Shown here: positions 54,001 through 59,800 of the stretch, in pieces
Layout of the letters: each line of letters begins with the position of its first letter
Numbering within the stretch: the stretch's first letter is position 1
Assembly: GCA_028554795.2 (NCBI GenBank)
Contig: CM068838.1
Coordinates: 86,866,944 to 86,930,943 of the forward strand
DNA: 64,000 nt
DNA from: Sinohyriopsis cumingii
Lineage: Eukaryota > Mollusca > Bivalvia > Unionida > Unionidae
Reading direction: 5' to 3'
Made by a program: the position numbers and the translations under genes
Notes under the pieces: model-generated
Seen by the model: the letters and a program-made list of their open reading frames with translations, nothing else
What the model was told of the DNA's origin: nothing
Databases searched by the model: none

Positions 54001-56775
54001 AACACATTCCTGATCTTGTAGCTAATTTGCAACAGAAATAATATAATTCTGAATTTGGTTCAGGTAAATACAACTGTTGTTTGAGATGGATCTTAGTTCA
54101 TACATATGTACATTTTTAACAAATTTATAGTTATTTGTATATAATCAGCAGCCAAACCATATAAGGATTTATAAACTAGCAAACCCTTTTGAAACCGAAT
54201 TCTCTGCTGAAATGGAAGCTACTGTATGATTTTAAAAAGATTTGTTGATGGTGTATCTAAATCAGCATCAAGAATAACTCAAGCTGCTCTTTTCTGAAAT
54301 TTCAGTAATCTTTCTCACTATTATCCCAGAAAGAACAACAATATTCTAGGTGTGGGATGATTATGTATTGTAGAATATCTTTCTCTGCTCTTGAGGGAGA
54401 TAAGATTTTATTATATTCAAGAGATAGAGCAGCAAGTTTACTTTAATGACCTTATCAACTTGCATTTTCCAGCACAAGATATTGACTGTAACTGAAATCT
54501 ACATAAATAACTTACTCTACTCGGATGACTCCTCTCATGTACAAATGGTCCTCAGTATCTGTCATAATGAAATCAGCAATAAACATTATTATCATCATTT
54601 AAATTTATTATTATTATTATTGTTATTGCCATTCATTCCATTGTTTGTTTTTTGTACTCCTCAACTGGTGTTGAAACAAAAAGTTACTGGGTTTACGTGT
54701 ATCAGTCATGTTGATAAATATGCAAATAAGGTAACAGAAGCTTGAATTCTGCATAATTTACAATGACTAAGTATTTAAATGATTGTGAAATGATGCCAGA
54801 TTGTCTTACAGAAAGTTTTATTGATACAAAAGAAGAATACGTAGATAAATCAATAATTATCTAGATTTTGTACAATATAGCAAACTGTGATCATTCTTAA
54901 GAACTTACCCCAAGCATAATCAAATAAATTAACAGTGACCATTCTTAAGAACTTACCCCAAGAATAATTAAATAAATTAACAGTGACCATTCTTAAGAAC
55001 TTACCCCAAGAATAATCTAATAAATTAACAGTGATAATTCTTAAGAACTTACCCCAAGTATAATCAAATAAATTAACAGTGACCATTCTTAAGAACTTAC
55101 CCCAAGAATAATCAAATAAATTAACAGTGATCATTCTTAAGAACGTACCCCAAGTATAATCAAATAAATTAACAGTGATCATTCTTAAGAACTTACCCCA
55201 AGTATAATCAAATAAATTAAGTGATCATTCTTAAGAACTTACCCCAAGTATAATCAAATAAATTAACTGTGATCATTCTTAAGAACTTACCTCAAGTATA
55301 ATCAAATAAATTAACGGTGATCATTCTTAAGAATTTACCCCAAGGATAATCAAATAAATTAACAGTGATCATTCTTAAGAACTTACCCCAAGCATAATCA
55401 AATAAATTAACAGTGATCATTCTTAAGAACTTACCCCAAGTATAATCAAATAAATTAACAGTGACCATTCTTAAGAACTTACCTCAAGAATAATCAAATA
55501 AATTAACAGTGACCATTCTTAAGAACTTACCCCAAGGATAATCAAATAAATTAACAGTGACCATTCTTAAGAACTTACCCCAAGCATAATCAAATAAATT
55601 AACAGTGATCATTCTTACGAACTTACCCCAAAGATAATCAAATAAATTAACAGTGATCATTCTTAAGAACTTACCCCAAACATAATCAAATAAATTAACA
55701 GTGATCATTCTTAAGAACTTACCCCAAGGATAATCAAATAAATTAACAGTGATCATTCTTAAGAACTTACCCCAAGTATAATCAAATAAATTAACAGTGA
55801 ATTGGAGCCTGTCAATGCCCACAGTCAGTGTGAGATCACAGGTGTTGATAGACAGGTATGTTCTCACAGATCTTCCAATTAAGGAAATACCGAGACAGCA
55901 ATCGATCCCGGTACAGTAGTTGGGGATGTGGCACACAATATCTTCTGGAAGGCTGTTGACAGGAATCACACTGCCACACTCTGAGGAAATAACAATCACA
56001 TCATTAACATAGCTATACAATCACCTCCTCATGAATAATGAAAACATAGCTACACAATCACCTCCTCATGAATAATGAAAACATAGCTACACACTCACCT
56101 CCTCATGAATAATGAAAGCATAGCTACACAATCACCTCCTCATGAATAATGAAAACATAATCATAAACAGAGTTTTAACTCCAACTTATTGAATAGCTTG
56201 CAGTGCTTTGGTATAAGTTACATTCTACACTACTTGACAAAATCTCTCGACACATACTGTGCGGCTTAAAAATGTTCAATTATATGCATAAAGTCACTTT
56301 GCCCCCTCCCCCAGTATTTACACGTGAATTTTACCTTTTTTTATAAAGACTAAATATATGACACATAAAGTTTGTAAGTTTGCACAATAAATGAATGCAA
56401 TTTAATCATGTTGATACTACATGTAATATTTTTACAGCTGTAATTCCCTGAATATATATTTTCACTTGACTACTGGACACTGCCAGGCAATATATACTTT
56501 TCACGATTTTTCTCTGCAGCTGACATCATAAAGTACAAAACTTAAAATATTTAAGCATGTTAGTGATTTTTCAACAGCTGATGTTAATGTTACATATATG
56601 TATTACTACTTAGCAAATGCCATTAAACATGTTCCATATAGACAGAAGGAAAATACCTAAAGCTCACTCTTTTACATATTAAAAAACTGAAGTTGCTGAA
56701 ATTTTTTACAATTCTTCAGGATGATTTGTTGATATTTGCAGATGTCTTTTGTCAGTCTTTAAGCCTGTGATTTGC

Positions 56776-56859
<84 letters not shown>

Positions 56860-59800
56860 ATATGTGTGTTTAAAGTCCAATAATAAAAGCAGAAAACTTA
56901 AAATGTAAAACGATTGTGTCACATTAAAATACTGAATCCGAAAATTATTATTTTTTTGCACAACATGCAACAAAAAAATCTTTGTACCAAAGCTGGCACT
57001 TTTTCAAAATTAGACCAAATTTGGCCAGTGCAGTACCTAGTCATGTGGCTCAAATCAAACAATTCAACAATATTAAATTTATGCTGTAGAAACTAAAGCT
57101 CGATGGCAGGGCAATCAGGGGCTGTAACTCTCATAACACATAATTCAAAAAGAAAAAATCTGATTGAATCAATGTCTCATCAATAAAAAGATGCAAATCA
57201 AATAAAATTGAAATGCAGCTATTCCAATAAAAGTTATCTTATGGAAGTCAAACTGTTAGAGAGATGGATGGATGGACAGCAAACCAGATGTCAGGATTAC
57301 TATAGGGCTCTGTGGACTTCTTCAAGCAGGGCCACAATTATGAAAATAGTGAGGCAACAATGACCACCCAAGCTGTCCTGATTCTGTGCCTTTGACTTAC
57401 CAATGTTCCATCCATTTCGTGCATCATTGTATGGGTAGACTGATGTCTTGCACTGTTCAATGTCTAAGTAGACTGCAAGACCAATATCTTCTAGCAACTT
57501 TGAAATCTGCATAGAATCCATTGATTCAGCGGAATATCCCCTTTCCATCTGCCATTTAGTCAAGCTGAAATCTGTTGGTAAGAAGAAAATATTGTTGGGA
57601 AATCCTGTTGTGTGCAATTTGCAAAAAATAACTGCATGTAAAACAATATGACACTCCAATACACATCAGACAAGTTTGTTCATGATTTAACTGCTTTGTT
57701 TTTCATCCTAATCATCAAGATAATAATCACGCCTTTTTTAATGTATCAAGTGGCTCAGTAACCAAGACTAAATTAATGTATGAGGGCATTTTCTCATAGG
57801 ACAAGTACATGTACTGTAATTTCATACTTGTACAGAACCTATGGAATTTGTCCCAATATAAAAATTGATATGTTTATTGAATGCAACATCATAAAATATG
57901 TAATGTGCTTGTGGCATGAACAATATACTGTCAACTTAGGACGAAATGCTACAAATTTAAATTAAGTTAAATACATTTAATAATAATAATAATGATAAAA
58001 ATATTAACATTAATAATAATAATTTCAAGTTTCTTTATTCACAGTTAATGAATGTACACAAAAAATAAAGATGCAACTAATCAAGAGTTTTAACGTAAAA
58101 TCTTCTTTGTAAAAATCCAATTATCTAACAAACAAAAAATCAAACTTGAACACATTTCAACCTGCAAATAATTAAAGTTTTCTTTTGATATTACAATTTA
58201 AAGAAATTTTATTGTCAGACCCTTTGAAATTTTTTTTTACCTGTATGAACCCAATTACTTTAAAGCCACACCCACCTGCACTACTTTTCTGCACATAGTA
58301 CTCAGTGTGGATAATAATTAGAATATAGAATCACACAAACTCAAACTTCTTACGTAAGATTTTAATTATTAACCAAATGATGGACCTCTTTATCAAATAA
58401 ATGAGACATCTTTGCTAATGCTACATGTAAAATACACTTCAAATGAATAAATAACATCATCTACTTAAATATCTTGATGTGAAAGACATAACGGTACCGG
58501 GATAAATTCTTCAGTGCGTGTATGTATTAATGTATGATATGAAATCTGTATAGTATTACAATATGGAAATTTTAAATTTCTTTTGTAGAATAAAATAAAA
58601 CAAAATAAAAGAACAGGGAAAATTATTTTGCGGGCACAGGTGGGTTCAAACCCAGAACCTTTGCATTAGGATCACAACACTTTAACCAACTGATACAAAC
58701 ATTTGACATGTGAGGTATTAGACTACATAAAAACCCATATAGTCTTCCTACGTAAGATTTTGATACCTTTGCTAAAGCTAAAAATGAAATACACTTTAAA
58801 TGAATAAATAAACATCGTCTGCTTACATATCTTTATGTTAAGACATGACGGTACTGTGGGAAATGGCATTTTGCATGGTGATTTGTATAAAGCCGTAAAC
58901 ACTGATGAAAAACCCAGTGAAACAGTGTTTGTGGATGATGATATCAATTGTGCAAGTATGGATTTGATTTTTAACTGAAATGGTGGCCTTGTCTTCAACT
59001 GACTGGCTGCACACTTATATCATATATATATATATAATGAATCTTCACTATTCTGTATTATTGCACCTTATGAATGAAATTCAAAATATGATTAAATAAA
59101 AAAATGTTATTAAGTTATTAGTTTATTTCACTATTTATGCTGTTGAATTTAAATATGGGGACTGACTGTTTATTTTTTAAAATTCAAATAAGTATGATAG
59201 GACATTAGTATTACGGACATAATTATTACAGATACTAGTATTACAGACAAAAATAGTACAGACCATAGTATTACAGACCTTAGTATTAAAGACATGAGTA
59301 ATACACACATAAGTAACAGACATGAGTAATACAGACATAAGTAATAGACATGAGTAATACAGACATGAGTAATAGACACGAGTAATACAGACATAAGTAA
59401 CATACATGAGTATTACAGACATGAATAATAGACAAGAGTAATACAGACATGAGCAATACAGACATGAGTAATACAGACATGAGTAATACAGACATAAGTA
59501 ACAGACATGAGTAATACAGACATAAGTAACAGACATGAGTAATAGACATGACTAATACATACATAAGAAAAAGACATGAGTAATACAGACATAAGTAATA
59601 GACATTAGTAATACAGACATAAGTAATAGACATGATTAATACACACATGAGTAATAGACATGAGTAATACAGACATAAGTAATAGACATGAGTAATACAG
59701 ACATAAGTATCACATGCATCAGGATTACTGACACTGGTATTACAGACATACATATTACAGACATAAGTATTACACACATAACTATTACAGACATGAGTAA

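Noticed and set aside
55484..55770. Reading the open frame beyond exon 3 as one long constitutive exon
   Set aside because: Every other A exon ends at the same D-Y-x-W-G position with a donor, so the default end is 55771. The extension is kept only as a hypothesis of alternative use.
58629..58698. Functional tRNA gene
   Set aside because: A and B boxes are present, but no 5' acceptor strand pairs with the 3' end.
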